The notes beneath the pieces were generated by a model. That model was not told the origin of the DNA, made no database searches, and saw nothing but the letters and a program-made list of their open reading frames with translations. Of a stretch of 8,901 nucleotides of DNA, positions 7,277 through 8,901 are shown in pieces. Positions within the stretch are counted from its first letter, which is position 1; each line of letters starts with the position of its first letter. Both the position numbers and the translations under genes were made by a program. This stretch comes from WTXA01 sp041741995. GTDB taxonomy: Bacteria; Bacillota; TC1. The stretch lies in assembly GCA_041741995.1 (NCBI GenBank), contig JBGSJN010000015.1, positions 1 to 8,901 of the forward strand, written 5' to 3'.

Positions 7277-7777
7277 ATGTCTTCAGGCAAAACAATAATC
7301 ACACAAATATCATGGATAGCAGTAATATCTCAAATCTTTCTGGTTTTTTTATTAATCAGATTTTTTGAATTTTTAAAATTTTCTAGTGATATGGCAATTA
7401 TGATAACATGGGGAACTTTTATTTTTTTTGCATTGTTTTTAAGAAATATTATAGCAAAAAACCATCGAACAGGAATGAGACTATTTAGGGCAGGTAAGTA
7501 TAAAGAGGCAATTAAGGAATTTGAAAAAAGTTTTGAATTTTTCTCTAAGTATTCCTGGGTTGATAAATTTAGATTTATAACTATGCTATCAAGTAGTAGA
7601 ATGTCCTATAAAGAGATGGCTTTGGTAAATACTGCATTTTCTTATTCACAAATTGGTAAAGGTAAACTAGCAAAAGACTATTATATGAAGACTTTAGAAT
7701 TGTTTCCAGATAGTCAGATGGCGAAATCAGCATTAAAAATGATTGAATCAGTAAGTAGCAGTTCTAAATCAAAATAA
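7277..7777 (+). CDS. Two-TM membrane protein with C-terminal TPR-like repeats
   Basis: This is a 166-aa protein. Two hydrophobic helices near the N terminus (about residues 11-33 and 39-57) form a hairpin. A cytoplasmic-looking tail follows with TPR-like helical pairs: GMRLFRAGKYKEAIKEFEKSF (about 66-86) and ALVNTAFSYSQIGKGKLAKDYYMKTLELFPDS (about 115-146), the second with the A/G-Y-x-x-G and LFP signature positions. It is probably a membrane-tethered scaffold. Two adjacent ATGs occur at 7274 and 7277. The second is chosen because GGAG (7267-7270) is 6 nt before it but only 3 nt before the first. It lies about 14 nt after the peptidase-like gene and shares its AT-rich composition, so the two probably work or travel together. 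No enzymatic motif is seen. Confidence 0.75.
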   Translation: MSSGKTIITQISWIAVISQIFLVFLLIRFFEFLKFSSDMAIMITWGTFIFFALFLRNIIAKNHRTGMRLFRAGKYKEAIKEFEKSFEFFSKYSWVDKFRFITMLSSSRMSYKEMALVNTAFSYSQIGKGKLAKDYYMKTLELFPDSQMAKSALKMIESVSSSSKSK

Positions 7778-7809
7778 ATACAAATTCATCAAGAATCGCA
7801 AATGAATAC

Positions 7810-7873
7810 AAGTATTTGATGAACACGCCTCAGTCAAATTTATTTTTGACAGAGGCGTGTTCATCAAGCACTT
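7810..7873 (+). terminator. Long hairpin after the eamA set, likely 3' end/terminator structure
   Basis: TTGATGAACACGCCTC (7816-7831) pairs perfectly with GAGGCGTGTTCATCAA (7852-7867). The stem continues inward past one A-A mismatch with GTCAAA/TTTGAC (7833-7838 with 7845-7850) around a TTTATT loop. It continues outward past a 2-nt irregularity with AAGT/ACTT. That makes 26 pairs in total. It lies between the last gene of the set and the uvrA promoter, where a terminator is expected. However, no T-run follows the stem on either strand, so it is not a textbook intrinsic terminator and may instead protect the 3' end or be a small repeat element. Confidence 0.55.
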
Positions 7874-7901
7874 AAAGCTACAAACAAACAACCCATTAAA
7901 C

Positions 7902-7930
7902 TTGCTAGACCACCAACTAAAAGGTATAAT
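7902..7930 (+). promoter_or_regulatory. Predicted promoter of uvrA
   Basis: TTGCTA (7902-7907), a 17-nt spacer and a perfect TATAAT (7925-7930) lie upstream of uvrA, with a predicted start near 7937 and a leader of about 30 nt. AGAAAGG (7953-7959) is the ribosome binding site. No LexA-like operator of Gram-positive type (CGAAC-N4-GTTCG) was seen around it. Confidence 0.65.
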
Positions 7931-7966
7931 TTTAGGTAATGGACACAAAACAAGAAAGGTTATAAC

Positions 7967-8901
7967 ATGAAAGACAAACTAATAATAAAAGGCGCAAGAG
8001 AACACAACCTAAAAAACATAAACATAGAACTACCAAGAGATAAAATGATAGTAATGACCGGAGTATCAGGAAGCGGAAAAACCTCCCTGGCCTTCGACAC
8101 CATATACGCAGAAGGACAAAGAAGATACGTAGAATCACTATCCTCCTATGCAAGACAATTCTTAGGACAAATGGAAAAACCAGACGTAGACTACATAGAA
8201 GGACTATCACCAGCTATCTCCATAGACCAAAAACACAGAAGCAAAAACCCAAGATCAACAGTAGGCACAGTAACAGAAATATACGACTACCTAAGACTAC
8301 TATACGCAAGAGTCGGTACAGTATACTGCCACAACTGCGGAGCGGAAATAAAAAAACAAACAATACCACAAATGGTAGACAAAGTAATGCTCCTAGAAGA
8401 AGGCACCAAAACCCTACTACTAGCCCCACTGGTAAGAGGCCGAAAAGGAGAATACACCAAACTATTCGAAAAACTAAAAAAAGACGGCTTCGTCAGAGTA
8501 AAAGTAGACGGTGAAATCAGAGAAACCAGCGAAGACATCATATTAGATAAAAATAAAAAACACACCATAGAAGCAGTAGTCGACAGACTAATAATCAAAG
8601 AAGGCATAGAAAGAAGACTAGCCGACTCCTTTGAAATTGCACTAAAGTTAGGAGAAGGACTAGCCAAAATAGAACCAGAAAATGCTGAAGAGATACTCTT
8701 CAGCGAAAACTTCGTCTGCCTGGAATGTGGCGTAACCATAGAAGAAGTAGAACCAAGACTATTCTCCTTCAACACCCCTTACGGCAGCTGCCCGGAGTGT
8801 ACAGGACTAGGTTTCACCCAAACCTTTTCAAAAGACATGATTATACCAGACGAGAGTCTATCCATAGATGACGGAGCCATAAACGTAGGACCATGGAACT
8901 C
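7967..8901 (+). CDS. uvrA: UvrABC excinuclease subunit A, N-terminal third (partial)
   Basis: My translation gives 311 residues of a protein usually about 940 long, cut by the right edge. UvrA is the ATPase that scans DNA for damage, loads UvrB and starts nucleotide excision repair in the cytoplasm. Visible hallmarks are IKGAREHNLKNI at the start, the Walker A loop GVSGSGKTSL (32-41), FDTIYAEGQRRYVESLSSYA, EGLSPAISIDQK and STVGTVTEIYDYLRLLYAR. There is also a CxxC in YCHNCG (121/124), and a zinc module with C251/C254 and C275/C278 (CPEC within FSFNTPYGSCPECTGLG). The start at 7967 fits the family N terminus and the AGAAAGG site. Codons strongly favour A or C endings (CTA, ATA, AGA, GAC, TAC, ACC), in contrast to eamA on the same strand. 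Its own promoter separates it from the preceding set. Confidence 0.98.
   Translation, partial: MKDKLIIKGAREHNLKNINIELPRDKMIVMTGVSGSGKTSLAFDTIYAEGQRRYVESLSSYARQFLGQMEKPDVDYIEGLSPAISIDQKHRSKNPRSTVGTVTEIYDYLRLLYARVGTVYCHNCGAEIKKQTIPQMVDKVMLLEEGTKTLLLAPLVRGRKGEYTKLFEKLKKDGFVRVKVDGEIRETSEDIILDKNKKHTIEAVVDRLIIKEGIERRLADSFEIALKLGEGLAKIEPENAEEILFSENFVCLECGVTIEEVEPRLFSFNTPYGSCPECTGLGFTQTFSKDMIIPDESLSIDDGAINVGPWN

Noticed and set aside
7778..7966. Riboswitch or attenuator controlling uvrA
   Set aside because: A good promoter (7902-7930) lies downstream of the hairpin, leaving a uvrA leader of only about 30 nt with no structure of note.
7932..8775. Antisense open frames opposite uvrA (7932-8210, 8214-8429, 8287-8775, minus strand)
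   Set aside because: They lie entirely within clearly conserved uvrA codons. Their translations are low-complexity Leu/Ser/Phe-rich text arising from its A/C-rich codon use, without ribosome binding sites.
1..8901. CRISPR array, tRNA or rRNA genes
   Set aside because: Reading through the window showed no regularly spaced direct repeats, no tRNA-like cloverleaf with CCA-end context and no rRNA-like stretches. Almost all of the window is protein-coding.

Overview
The window looks like chromosomal DNA of a low-GC Gram-positive bacterium (Bacillota, probably an anaerobic clostridial or tissierellial lineage; the rank is inference). The evidence is AT-rich sequence, strong AGGAGG-type ribosome binding sites, a large cell-wall protein ending in an IPQTG sortase signal, membrane segment and basic tail, and a clostridial-looking UvrA.

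Layout from left to right. (1) 1-961, minus strand: the 5' part of an IS3-family (IS150-like) insertion sequence, with a complete orfA, the first part of orfB, a -1 frameshift heptamer between them, and one element end. The rest runs off the left edge. (2) 995-5554, minus strand: one very large gene (1519 aa) for a sortase-anchored surface adhesin with signal peptide, N-terminal domain, five tandem adhesin modules, one SpaA-type domain, three FctA-type pilin domains and the anchor. The IS end lies only 33 bp past its stop codon, so whatever originally followed the gene has been displaced. (3) 5555-5787: a 232-bp divergent intergenic region with one plausible promoter per direction. (4) 5788-7777, plus strand: a tight three-gene set with gaps of 23 and about 14 nt. 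It encodes an EamA-type metabolite exporter, a small C39/papain-like cysteine peptidase-fold protein without a signal peptide, and a two-TM membrane protein with TPR-like repeats. (5) 7810-7873: a long near-perfect hairpin. (6) 7902-8901, plus strand: a well-formed promoter and the first 311 codons of uvrA, cut by the right edge.

The adhesin and the eamA set are transcribed divergently and need not be related in function. uvrA is a separate housekeeping transcription unit with its own promoter. The least understood part is the peptidase-like/TPR pair, which is much more AT-rich than its neighbours and is carried downstream of an exporter gene. At larger scale, plus-strand composition changes from G/T-leaning (adhesin region and eamA) to strongly A/C-leaning (uvrA), with the switch near the hairpin. 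That suggests a rearrangement junction or a change in replication direction.
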